In this document: positions 1-7,881 of the stretch, piece after piece | Layout: every line of letters starts with the position of its first letter | How positions within the stretch are numbered: position 1 is the stretch's first letter | Origin: Nodosilinea sp. E11 | GTDB lineage: Bacteria; Cyanobacteriota; Cyanobacteriia; Phormidesmidales; Phormidesmidaceae | Assembly: GCF_032813545.1 (NCBI RefSeq) | Contig: NZ_CP136520.1 | Span: 3,156,001 to 3,220,000 of the forward strand | Reading direction: 5' to 3' | Length of the DNA: 64,000 nucleotides | Made by a program: the position numbers and the translations under genes | The notes under the pieces: generated by a model | Told to the model about the DNA's origin: nothing | Seen by the model: only the letters and a program-made list of their open reading frames with translations | Databases searched by the model: none

Positions 1-457
1 GGGCGAACCCCAGGGGAAACACAATATCAATCCAGTTGTTTCCCCTCTGCCTGACTATGGGATTAATGGCAAACTCTAGGCTGTTCTCTTGGGGAATAAC
101 GGTGAACCCGGTCACTGCATACTGACCAGGTTCACCAAAATCAGTAGCGAGGAACCGGTAGATGTCGTTGCCGGACGTAACATTGCCAAAGAGTGAGTTG
201 AGGGTAAATGAAATCGACCGATCGCCGAGATCGATATCCCAGATACCGCCGAACTGGCTGAGTTCTACTTCGTCACCAATCACTACGACATCGGTGGGGC
301 CCTGAAAAATATCAGATCCTAAAGCGCCTCTATCGAGGATATTGGTGACGGTAACCGGGGTGCCAAGGGAAAAGGCTTGAGCGGAGTCTGGCCATAGAGC
401 ACCCAGAGTAAGCAAGGCAACGGCCCCCAGGCCGATACCGATCGATCTCTCCTTCAT
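1..457 (-). CDS. Secreted protein of unknown function (3' end outside window)
   Basis: Reading frame on the minus strand open from an ATG at 457 to the window edge, about 152 residues without a stop. A GGAGAAG ribosome binding site lies just upstream. The N-terminus has basic residues, a hydrophobic stretch and an AQA cleavage site near residue 28, a classical signal peptide, so the product is exported. The mature part begins FSLGTPVTVTN and is rich in beta-type alternating residues. I recognise no family; the style recalls cyanobacterial secreted proteins that end in a PEP-CTERM anchor, but the C-terminus is not in view, so that is a guess. Confidence 0.7.
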   Translation of the reverse strand, partial: MKERSIGIGLGAVALLTLGALWPDSAQAFSLGTPVTVTNILDRGALGSDIFQGPTDVVVIGDEVELSQFGGIWDIDLGDRSISFTLNSLFGNVTSGNDIYRFLATDFGEPGQYAVTGFTVIPQENSLEFAINPIVRQRGNNWIDIVFPLGFA

Positions 458-694
458 CTGCTTCTCCAAAACGGGGGGCTTTAAATAATTACGAGAGGCA
501 GATGCACAGTCCGGGTAGCTCGCGGGCCAAGGTTAAACGTTTGGCAAAACTCATACTCCGTTCACGTTTTAACAAAAGAAACTGAGGCGTTGCCGAGCCT
601 AATGTATAAACTTTACTAAGCCTTGACAAATGTGTCTTTCTTCTGAGCGGTTACCCTTCTGTGAAGTTTGATAAATTCACCAACCGAAAACGGG

Positions 695-732
695 CTGCCT
701 GTCATTCCCGCAGAGGCGGGAATGACAGGCAG
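695..732. repeat. Perfect 17-bp inverted repeat (hairpin)
   Basis: Arms 695-711 (CTGCCTGTCATTCCCGC) and 716-732 are exact reverse complements around an AGAG tetraloop. There is no T-tract on either side, so it is not a typical intrinsic terminator. It looks like a dispersed palindromic (REP/MITE-like) element. Confidence 0.8.
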
Positions 733-743
733 CAATGTCTCTC

Positions 744-771
744 GTAGGGGCAAACGGTCGTTTGCCCCTAC
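744..771. repeat. Perfect 12-bp palindrome, GTAGGGGCAAAC family
   Basis: Arms 744-755 (GTAGGGGCAAAC) and 760-771 with loop GGTC. A close relative sits at 61011-61034 (TAGGGGCGAAC, loop GGT) and a decayed one near 21776-21800. It belongs to a small dispersed palindrome family of this genome. Confidence 0.75.
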
Positions 772-899
772 CCACATTCATGCTTCAATTCGGCAACACC
801 ATCAGGCTTCAATTTAGCAACGCCGTTTCATGGGTTGAGCCATGTTTATTCAGGAAACGCCTTGATTGGCTTAGCTATCGCTATAAAAGCCTCTAAACC

Positions 900-2426
900 G
901 TGTTGGCCGATACAGAGGATTGTGAAGGTTCAATTCACCCTATAGGGGATATGGCTCAAACACCCGTGAGTTCTGCCCCCGTCGGCGTGGATAGTTCCAG
1001 AGCTGCTTTGCCCAGTCAGGCCCGGCTGCTGCTCAATTTACAGCGGGTTAATAAAATTGCCCAGCGGCTCTCTGGCTGTCTTGAGATTGAGACGATTGCG
1101 CGCTTTGTTACCGATGGCTTAGTCGATCAGTTTGGTTGCGCTTTTGCCCGCATCTGGGTGGTGGAACCCAATCAGACCATGCTGCGCTTGGTGGCCTCCT
1201 CTGGGTTATATACCCACACCGACGGCTCCTTTGCTCAGGTGCCCATGGGGGCCTATAAGGTGGGCAAAATTGCTCAAAATCGGGTACCCTTTCTCAGCAA
1301 CCACCTGGCCGATGAGGCTTGGGTCAAAGACCGAGACTGGGCGATCGCCAACAACATCCAGGGGTTTGCAGGCTATCCGCTGATGACGGGCGATCGCGTG
1401 ATTGGTGTGCTGGCTACCTTTAGCCATAGCCCCATGGCCGCAGAATTTCTAGAGGTGTTGCAGGTGCTCTGCATGACTGCCACCGTTGCCCTTGATGCTG
1501 CCCTCAGTGTAAAAGTCAAGTCGCCTGGATCGGCGGTAAGCGCTGCTCTCAGCCAACCCTTGCCCCTCTCCGATCAGCTGGCCACGATTCTCAAGTCCAC
1601 CACGATGGCGTTGGTGGGCACCGAAGTGCTGTTGCCGGTTTCCATTAACCATATTTTTGTGCAGCTAGCCGAACTGCTAGACGCACTGTACTGTGATTAT
1701 GCTCGGTTGGTCTATGGCTCAACCGGAGTTTTGTTAGAAGCCATTGTGGCCGTGCCTGAGGCTGAGGGCGACCCCTCGGCTCAGCAACTGGCGGCGCGCT
1801 GGCGATCGCGCTGTCACCAGCTACAATTTATGGCCACTTGTCTCGGGGGCGGTTTGCAAACCCAGCCTGGTCCTCAGCAGCAGCTGGTGCAAATTACGCT
1901 CCAGGTTCCCTACAGTGGCGGACCGTACGGCCCTAAGGTCAGCATTCAGTGCGAGGCGGTTCTGGTGCAGGTTGCTCTGACCTGTCTCGTCTACAAAGCT
2001 AGACTCACCCTTGCCGATCCTGTTGATCCAGAGACCGTAATTATTACCAACAGCGCCTCCTTGGTTCAGGGGGCTGCCAACGTCATCTGGGTTAGAGTGA
2101 ACGCTTTTTCTGCCCCTCCGGCCCAGGTCAAAGCTGTGATCGACTGGACAGTGACTGCCGATCAGCTCTGTCAGGTTGTGCAGCTTGTGCATCAGGGCCA
2201 GTGGGTTGAGGCTATAGCCACGCCTCCAGGCAGCCCTCGCCCTTCAGAGCGAGAGCGCGAAATTATGGCATTGTTGGCCCGGGGGCTGCGCGATCGCGAT
2301 ATCGCTAACCAGCTATACATCAGCGAAAGTACAGTAAAATTCCACATCAATAACAGCCTTACTAAGCTACAAGCTAAAAACCGCTATCAGGCCGTCTACC
2401 AAGCTGCTATCCACGGATGGATTTAG
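900..2426 (+). CDS. GAF-domain LuxR-type transcriptional regulator
   Basis: A 508-residue protein. Residues about 50-195 form a GAF domain (IETIARFVTDGLVDQFGCAF through MTGDRVIGVLATFS), a small-ligand or chromophore sensor. The last 60 residues are a LuxR/FixJ helix-turn-helix (SEREREIMALLARGLRDRDI, then ISESTVKFHINN), so it should bind DNA in response to a cytoplasmic signal. The central 250 residues are not recognised. The start is uncertain: GTG at 900 has no ribosome site, while ATG at 951 has AGGGG only two bases upstream. The target genes cannot be inferred. No partner kinase is adjacent and no receiver domain is present. Confidence 0.82.
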   Translation: MLADTEDCEGSIHPIGDMAQTPVSSAPVGVDSSRAALPSQARLLLNLQRVNKIAQRLSGCLEIETIARFVTDGLVDQFGCAFARIWVVEPNQTMLRLVASSGLYTHTDGSFAQVPMGAYKVGKIAQNRVPFLSNHLADEAWVKDRDWAIANNIQGFAGYPLMTGDRVIGVLATFSHSPMAAEFLEVLQVLCMTATVALDAALSVKVKSPGSAVSAALSQPLPLSDQLATILKSTTMALVGTEVLLPVSINHIFVQLAELLDALYCDYARLVYGSTGVLLEAIVAVPEAEGDPSAQQLAARWRSRCHQLQFMATCLGGGLQTQPGPQQQLVQITLQVPYSGGPYGPKVSIQCEAVLVQVALTCLVYKARLTLADPVDPETVIITNSASLVQGAANVIWVRVNAFSAPPAQVKAVIDWTVTADQLCQVVQLVHQGQWVEAIATPPGSPRPSEREREIMALLARGLRDRDIANQLYISESTVKFHINNSLTKLQAKNRYQAVYQAAIHGWI

Positions 2427-2651
2427 CTAGCTGCTTGTTGTCCCTGGTTGGCGCTTGCCTAAAGCGATCCCAGGGAATATTGAGGTGAGTGCAGTAACGC
2501 TACAGCCATAGTCGCAGTGGTTAAGCCCTCCCAAAACCAACGACGTTCAAACCTTTGAACCTCCGGTGCTAGGTGTCTCAACCAGACTGGCTATAGCTGC
2601 ATAACACGCAATCCCAGCAGCCAATTAGCTCTGGGTTAGGAGTACACCGAC

Positions 2652-2954
2652 ATGGATGATTTGATCAGCCTGCTAGTTCAAGTCTTGATTGCGATCGCCT
2701 GCGCTTTCACGGCCAATATCTTAGTTCCTAGACAGGTGCCGGGCAAACTTTTGGGCCTAGTGCTCATTGGTCTAATTGGTGTATTTGTGGGCCAGTGGAT
2801 GGCCGATTATCTCCTTCAGCAGTACGACTTTACCTCGACCTGGCTAACCTGGAGTTTTCAGGGAGTGCCGGTAGTGCCGTCTATCATTGGGTCTACTATT
2901 GTGCTCTATGTGGTTACAGCGTTTCTTAGCTGGGGGCGCTACGGCAATCGGTAG
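2652..2954 (+). CDS. GlsB/YeaQ/YmgE-type small membrane protein (transglycosylase-associated family)
   Basis: 100 residues with three hydrophobic segments and the family-like motif VPGKLLGLVLIGLIGVFVG, where the first half resembles the GlsB/YeaQ/YmgE stress-envelope proteins. It is preceded by AGGAG nine bases before the ATG. The family is an integral inner-membrane protein often induced by stress; a biochemical role is not established. It stands alone between the regulator and the convergent oxidoreductase. Confidence 0.72.
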   Translation: MDDLISLLVQVLIAIACAFTANILVPRQVPGKLLGLVLIGLIGVFVGQWMADYLLQQYDFTSTWLTWSFQGVPVVPSIIGSTIVLYVVTAFLSWGRYGNR

Positions 2955-3067
2955 GAGGATAGAGGCAGGCGGAATGGCAGGTGGGCAAGGTGGGCTAACG
3001 CTACCGCCGAGTGGGAGGCATGGTCAAGTTCAGCGGTTGAATGCCCCGATCGCTCGAACGCCAAGAG

Positions 3068-3664
3068 CTAGCGATCGCTATAGCGCTCCTCGGCCCAGGG
3101 TTCACCTCGCTGGTGGTAGCCGTTGCGCTCCCAAAAGCCCAAAGCAGGACCTGCCAAAAACTCAATGCCGCTCAGCCATTTAGCGCTTTTCCAAGCGTAG
3201 AGGTGGGGCACCACCAACCGCATGGGGCCACCGTGGTCGGGGGGCAGTGGCTCACCTTCTAGGGTATGGGCCAAAAAATTGTCGGGCCGCACAAAATCTG
3301 CGATGGCTAGATTCGTGGTGTAGCCGCCGTAGCAGTGCAACATCACGTGGGCTGCCGCCGGATCCACCACTAGCTGCTCCATCAGATCGCTAATGCGAAC
3401 CCCCCGCCAGGTGACATCTAGCTTTGACCAAGTGGTTACGCAGTGAAAGTCGGCGGTAAAGTCGCTTTGGGGTAGAGCCATAATCTCGGCCCAGGAAAAC
3501 GTTTGGGGCTGAGCCAGTCCGCTGATGGTGAGTGACCAGTCTGCTGGGGCGATCGCAGGCGTGTCTCCGTAGGTCAGCACCGGAAAGCCCTTAGCGAGAT
3601 GCTGGCCGGGGGGCACACGGTCGGCTAATTCGGGACCTGGTTTTTCAAAATACTTGCCGGCCAT
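3068..3664 (-). CDS. Sulfite oxidase-like molybdopterin-dependent oxidoreductase
   Basis: 198 residues from the ATG at 3664. The upstream extension to 3790 is open but does not look like protein of this family. The core DWSLTISGLAQPQTFSWAEI, then FHCVTTWSKLDVTWRGVRI, is the molybdopterin oxidoreductase (sulfite oxidase/YedY) fold. The Cys in FHCVTTWS is the expected molybdenum ligand. The PMRLVVPHLYAWKSAKWL segment is the usual C-terminal motif. There is no signal peptide from this start, so it is probably cytoplasmic, as in the short YuiH-like branch. The physiological substrate is unknown. A MOSC protein at 22012 may also handle molybdenum cofactor, but it is far away. Confidence 0.85.
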   Translation of the reverse strand: MAGKYFEKPGPELADRVPPGQHLAKGFPVLTYGDTPAIAPADWSLTISGLAQPQTFSWAEIMALPQSDFTADFHCVTTWSKLDVTWRGVRISDLMEQLVVDPAAAHVMLHCYGGYTTNLAIADFVRPDNFLAHTLEGEPLPPDHGGPMRLVVPHLYAWKSAKWLSGIEFLAGPALGFWERNGYHQRGEPWAEERYSDR

Positions 3665-3861
3665 AGGTACTGAATCGATCAGGGCCTTTCTATTGTCCCT
3701 CACCCCACGCTGGTCGGCTCTATCCATGGGGCAGCATTTTGAGGGGGCGCAAGGAATCCCTCTATCCTCGGGCCTAACCTGGCACAACAATGAGCTGAGC
3801 AGTACCTGCTAGACAGCGCGAGAATCAGTCTGTAGCGCGTTCTGGGGAGCAATGCCAAGGC

Positions 3862-4014
3862 CTAAGCTGCCAAATCACGAATCCAGCGCCTGAACCAGTG
3901 GGGCGATCGCACATCGACATAGGCTCTACAGCGAGAGCACTGGCGAATACCCCGCACCCCAATCCGCAGCAAATGTTGGTTATTACAGTGAGGGCATTTG
4001 TATTGCTGAGCCAT
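3862..4014 (-). CDS. Small zinc-ribbon protein
   Basis: About 50 residues from ATG 4014 (an in-frame ATG also exists at 4050). It begins MAQQYKCPHCNNQHLLRIG and has a second CSRC motif, so two CxxC pairs that should bind one zinc. The C-terminus is basic and aromatic (HWFRRWIRDLAA). The function is unknown. Similar ribbons occur at the start of some transposases, but no transposase body follows. Confidence 0.5.
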   Translation of the reverse strand: MAQQYKCPHCNNQHLLRIGVRGIRQCSRCRAYVDVRSPHWFRRWIRDLAA

Positions 4015-4190
4015 AGCTTTTTTGAAAACTTGCGGTGATGGTCTAATCAACGACCTAGATCGAGCGAGATTGGAGATCTAAGCACCTCGATAGTGTCATT
4101 GTGACGAGTGAAACGTCGTTGTCAGAGTACCCAAAGCCAGTGTCTAGATTGTCCTTAAGATGGCGCGAAATCCCATAAGCCGATAAAAAA

Positions 4191-4220
4191 CCGCACTTTG
4201 GCCGAATAGCCAAAGTGCGG
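4191..4220 (-). terminator. Intrinsic terminator of ndhD
   Basis: Perfect 12-bp arms (4191-4202 and 4209-4220; CCGCACTTTGGC) with a 6-nt loop. On the minus strand they are followed by TTTTTT (plus-strand A-run 4185-4190). It lies 30 bp past the ndhD stop. Confidence 0.92.
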
Positions 4221-4250
4221 TTAAAACCGAGCTAATTGAGCCTTCTCAAC

Positions 4251-5861
4251 CTAGTCGATTTGAGGGATAGCCAGAGTGGGCAGTTCGGCTACTGTCACCT
4301 GGGGAGCCACAATGATGTGGGCGTAGAGAGATGACGTCGGGGCCGCCGCTACCAACGTATGCTGTACTCGGCTTGCCACTTCCACGGTTTTAGCATCGTA
4401 AACTTGAGTCGCCAGCTTGGGATATAGACCGATGCCAATGATCGGCACCAGCAGGCAAGCCGCCACAAAGGCCTCCCGAGGGCGAATATCGATGATGTTA
4501 GGTACCTTGGCAACAACCTGACCTGCATCGCCGTAAAAAATGCGTCGCAGCATAGAGAGCAGATAGATCGGAGAGAGCACCACGCCCACGGCTGCTCCGA
4601 TGATGACGACTGTCTTGAAGGTCGTGCTGTAAACATCGCTGGTGGCCATCCCCAAGAAGACGGCAATCTCGCTGACGAAACCGCTCATGCCGGGTAGGGC
4701 CAGCGATGCCATTGACGATGCCGTAAAGAACGCAAAGGCGGTCGGCATTTTGCGCGCCATCCCACCCATGGCATCCATATCTAAGGTTTGAGTGCGCTCG
4801 TAGGTCACCCCTGAAAGGAAGAACATTACCGCCGCAATCAGCCCGTGGGAAATCATTTGCAGCATGGCACCGCTCATACCGAGAGTGGTGAAGGAAGCAC
4901 AGCCAATCAGCACAAAGCCCATGTGAGCCACCGATGAGTAGGCCATGCGACGCTTGAGGTTGTCTTGGCCAAAGGCCGTCATCGAAGCGTAGATCACATT
5001 GACTACGCCCAAGACAGCTAGCACCGGGGCAAAGTAAAGGTGGGCATCGGGCAACATCTCAATGTTCATGCGGATCAGGCCATAGCCCGCCATTTTGAGC
5101 AGTACCCCAGCCAAAATCATCGAAACTGCCGCAGGCGCTTCGCTGTGGGCATCGGGTAGCCAAGTGTGCAGCGGGAAGATCGGCAGCTTGACCGCAAAGG
5201 CCACTAAGAATGCAGCGTAAACCAATAGCTGGAAGGTAAGGTTGTAGTCTTTCTGGGCTAGCTCTGTCAGGTTGAAGGTGACGGTGTCGCCGTAGAAAGC
5301 CATGGCCAAAGCCGCCACCAAAATAAAGATGGAGCCAATGGCGGTGTAGAGAATAAATTTGGTAGCTGCGTAGAGGCGCTTTTTACCGCCCCAGATGGAA
5401 ATGAGTAGGTACACCGGTACCAGCTCTAATTCCCACATAAAGAAGAACATGACCAGATCTTGGGCCAGAAAGACCCCGACCTGGGCGCTATACATAATCA
5501 GCAACAGGCTGAAATACAGGCGAGGGCGACGGGTGATGTTCCAAGATGCCAAAATCGCCAGGGTAGTCACTAACCCACTGAGGACGACTAAGGGCATGGC
5601 CAAGCCATCAGCTCCCAGCGACCAGGTTAAACCCACCTGGGGCACCCAGTCATAGCGCTCAACTAGCTGTAGACCAGGCTGGTTGAAGTTATAGAAGTTA
5701 ATGAAGGTATAGAGAATTAGCGAAAACTCGATGAAGCCTATCCCTAGGGCATACCAGCGTAGGGTCTGTCCATTGCGATCGGGCAGGACAGGGATTGGCA
5801 AAATCGCCAGCAAAGGCAACACAACTAGGGTCGTTAGCCACGGAAATTGCTCGGTCAGCAT
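4251..5861 (-). CDS. ndhD: NAD(P)H-quinone oxidoreductase subunit 4 (NdhD, D1-like)
   Basis: Multi-spanning proton-pump subunit of the thylakoid NDH-1 complex, used in respiration and cyclic electron flow. The start is placed at ATG 5861 ([19 protein letters not shown]), which matches the usual NdhD N-terminus; a 27-residue upstream extension is open but atypical. The hallmarks [33 protein letters not shown] and [11 protein letters not shown] are present, with about 14 membrane helices over 536 residues. The N-terminus resembles NdhD1/D2 rather than the CO2-uptake paralogues D3/D4. No ndhF is adjacent, as is common for dispersed cyanobacterial ndh genes. A strong terminator follows. Confidence 0.95.
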   Translation of the reverse strand: MLTEQFPWLTTLVVLPLLAILPIPVLPDRNGQTLRWYALGIGFIEFSLILYTFINFYNFNQPGLQLVERYDWVPQVGLTWSLGADGLAMPLVVLSGLVTTLAILASWNITRRPRLYFSLLLIMYSAQVGVFLAQDLVMFFFMWELELVPVYLLISIWGGKKRLYAATKFILYTAIGSIFILVAALAMAFYGDTVTFNLTELAQKDYNLTFQLLVYAAFLVAFAVKLPIFPLHTWLPDAHSEAPAAVSMILAGVLLKMAGYGLIRMNIEMLPDAHLYFAPVLAVLGVVNVIYASMTAFGQDNLKRRMAYSSVAHMGFVLIGCASFTTLGMSGAMLQMISHGLIAAVMFFLSGVTYERTQTLDMDAMGGMARKMPTAFAFFTASSMASLALPGMSGFVSEIAVFLGMATSDVYSTTFKTVVIIGAAVGVVLSPIYLLSMLRRIFYGDAGQVVAKVPNIIDIRPREAFVAACLLVPIIGIGLYPKLATQVYDAKTVEVASRVQHTLVAAAPTSSLYAHIIVAPQVTVAELPTLAIPQID

Positions 5862-6337
5862 GACAATTCGCGTGAGTAGTACTACAACAAAACAGCCAGC
5901 GCATTCAGGTTCCGGTTTCAGTGTCTGATTTGAGGCGGACACACACCTTGGGTAGACATCGGTTGAAGGACGTAGCTACCAATGCTGTTCGCGGCGGCCT
6001 ACCCTAGGCGAGAAGGTCGGAGGACTTCAGCGAGCGGGTTGTGGCTTTAAGGGGCACAACCAAAGAAATAAACCGGATGACAGGTCGATAGAGAAATATA
6101 CCTATCTTTGCGCTCGATTCCAGTATAGGAAACTTAATAAACATTTGATAAGTGATTTTTGGCGAAAATCTCAAAATATTGACACAAAAAAGCCTGGCAT
6201 CAAGACTGTGCAAGCGTTTGAGCCATTTTGCCTATTTGTATTAATTGGAGCGAGCGCTCACATTTAGATACGTCAATATCTAAATCGTTACCTTTCCCAG
6301 CCCGAGTCCTGTCAAGACCTCTCTGGCGGAGGTTGCC
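5862..6337. other. Intergenic region upstream of ndhD
   Basis: The gap between thrB (which ends at 6338) and ndhD (which starts at 5861), both on the minus strand. It is AT-rich from 6060 to 6290, so it probably contains the ndhD promoter and 5' leader. It carries the inverted repeat at 6262-6285. A 69-codon frame on the minus strand (6004-6213) has no credible features and is not called. Confidence 0.5.
6262..6285. promoter_or_regulatory. 9-bp perfect inverted repeat, possible operator or hairpin
   Basis: ATTTAGATA-cgtcaa-TATCTAAAT, centred about 400 bp upstream of ndhD and 50 bp downstream of thrB. The dyad is AT-rich and symmetric, as expected for a regulator site. It could also be a weak thrB terminator, although no T-tract is evident. 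Confidence 0.35.
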
Positions 6338-7261
6338 CTAGGCTTGAGCGATTTGGGCTCCGGTCGTTTCTAGAGCGAGTTCGTGGGCCTGGGCCGATTG
6401 CCCAACCTCTGCCCAGGCGACAACCATGGCTTGACCCACGGCGGCGCTTTGGGCCGCTGGCGCTAAGGTTAACAGGGTGGGGCCAGCCCCGCTAATCACT
6501 AATCCGTAGGCTCCGGCGGCGGCGGCGGCGGCGGCCACGACCTCATAGCCAGGGATTAGGGCTTGGCGGTAGGGCTGGTGAATGCGATCGCTTAGAGCCT
6601 TTTGCAGCCAGTCGCCCCGACCACTCTCTAACCCCCGCAGCAATAGGCCCAGGTGAGCGGTATTAAAAATAGCATCGGCCCGGCTATAGGTAGGAGGCAA
6701 GACCCGACGAGCCTCGGCTGTAGATAACTCAAAGTCGGGTACTGCCACCACGGGGGTAATGTCGGCATGCCAGGGGATCGAACATAGGGTAGATGTGCCG
6801 TCAGCATGGGTCACGGCTAGCTGGCAACCTCCCACCAGGGCTGGCACTACGTTATCGGGGTGACCCTCAATGGCAATGGCCATCTCGACCAAAGCGGTTT
6901 GATCGAGGGGGCGATCGCTGAGAGCATTGGCCCCGAGCAACCCACCGACGATCGCTGTCGACGAACTGCCCAACCCTCGTGCTAGGGGCACCTCTAGATC
7001 GATGGCAATAGCTACCGCTGGCACCGCCAAGCCCTGTTGTTGATAAAAATAAGCAAACGCTTTGTAGGCCAGGTTAGACCCGTCTGTCACAACTCGGTCA
7101 GCCTCTAGCCCGTTGACTGCGATCGCAACAGTATCGGCTGGCTGATCGAGGGCCGTAAAGTGGAAGCGGTTGTATAGGGTAAGGGCGGCCCCCAAACAGT
7201 CGAAGCCGGGGCCGAGGTTGGCAGTCGTCGCAGGCACAATAACAGAAACAGGCGTTGACAC
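6338..7261 (-). CDS. thrB: Homoserine kinase
   Basis: 307 residues, the usual length. It phosphorylates homoserine with ATP in the threonine pathway in the cytoplasm. The N-terminal VPATTANLGPGFDCLG and the GHMP-kinase ATP loop VPLARGLGSSSTAIVGG are diagnostic, and the C-terminal VISGAGPTLL motif is also present. It starts at ATG 7261. thrS lies 600 bp further along on the same strand, separated by an opposing SLH gene. An alanine-rich run around residues 240-250 is encoded by GGC/GCC repeats. Confidence 0.96.
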   Translation of the reverse strand: MSTPVSVIVPATTANLGPGFDCLGAALTLYNRFHFTALDQPADTVAIAVNGLEADRVVTDGSNLAYKAFAYFYQQQGLAVPAVAIAIDLEVPLARGLGSSSTAIVGGLLGANALSDRPLDQTALVEMAIAIEGHPDNVVPALVGGCQLAVTHADGTSTLCSIPWHADITPVVAVPDFELSTAEARRVLPPTYSRADAIFNTAHLGLLLRGLESGRGDWLQKALSDRIHQPYRQALIPGYEVVAAAAAAAGAYGLVISGAGPTLLTLAPAAQSAAVGQAMVVAWAEVGQSAQAHELALETTGAQIAQA

Positions 7262-7407
7262 CGCAAAAGCCTCCGACGGTTGAGGAACATTCAGGCCAAG
7301 GATACTATCACTTTTTGGGAAGCCTCTGTCAGACTCAGACTAAAGCCGGGGCGACTGGCGAGAGCGATGAGAGATCCGTTGATGAACTTTTGTATAGGAG
7401 GTTGAGA

Positions 7408-7878
7408 ATGCTGCACTCACGCAAGCGATCAAGGTTAGGTCTAGGAATTGCTCTGGGTGCTGCGCTAGGGGCGCTGGTTTTGGTCGCACCCGCTCAGGCA
7501 GAGTCCGATACTGCCGATGGTCGGGGAGCTGAGCAAGAGGTCATTGATGAAGGCACTGTTGCTCAATCCAGTGAGGACACGCTGGTATTGCCCTTTACCG
7601 ATGTGTCTCCCGACCACTGGGCCTATGGGGCATTGCTCAACCTGGCTGGTGTCTATGGCTGCATCAGTGGCTACCCCGACGGCACCTTTCGGGGCGAAAC
7701 TACTGTCAGTCGCTATGAGTTTGCGGCTGGCATGGATGCTTGTCTTAGCGTGTTAGCTGGTCTGGCGCAGCAGCAGCAAGAGCAGCAAGAGCAGGAGGTG
7801 CGATCGCTGATTGACGCTATGGAACAATCGCTCAGCGATCTGCGCCAGCTTGAGGCCGATTTACCCGAAGCTCCCTAG
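7408..7878 (+). CDS. Short exported SLH-domain protein (porin N-terminal type, no barrel)
   Basis: 156 residues from ATG 7408, chosen because AGGAGG stands 8 bases upstream. Residues 1-28 are a signal peptide ending APAQA. Residues about 52-112 form one S-layer-homology domain (FTDVSPDHWAYGALLNLAGV, then GCISGYPDGTFRG and VSRYEFAAGM) very like the N-terminus of cyanobacterial iron-uptake/Som porins. A Gln/Glu-rich coiled coil follows. Full porins exceed 450 residues and continue into a beta-barrel; here the frame stops after the coil, 3 bp from the convergent thrS stop. It may bind peptidoglycan-linked polymer in the periplasm. Confidence 0.85.
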   Translation: MLHSRKRSRLGLGIALGAALGALVLVAPAQAESDTADGRGAEQEVIDEGTVAQSSEDTLVLPFTDVSPDHWAYGALLNLAGVYGCISGYPDGTFRGETTVSRYEFAAGMDACLSVLAGLAQQQQEQQEQEVRSLIDAMEQSLSDLRQLEADLPEAP

Positions 7879-7881
7879 CGG

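Larger units (their letters stand above)
458..899. other. Intergenic region with two strong hairpins
   Basis: Divergent gap between the secreted-protein gene (minus) and the GAF-LuxR gene (plus). It holds the two palindromes annotated separately at 695-732 and 744-771 and an AT-rich stretch at about 540-640 that could contain promoters. No coding frame of interest was seen. Confidence 0.6.

Noticed and set aside
3862..4014. IS1-type transposase InsA remnant
   Set aside because: Only a two-CxxC ribbon is present; no helix-turn-helix, catalytic domain or inverted ends were seen.
6004..6213. 69-codon minus-strand frame upstream of ndhD
   Set aside because: AT-rich promoter region with no family resemblance and no ribosome site.
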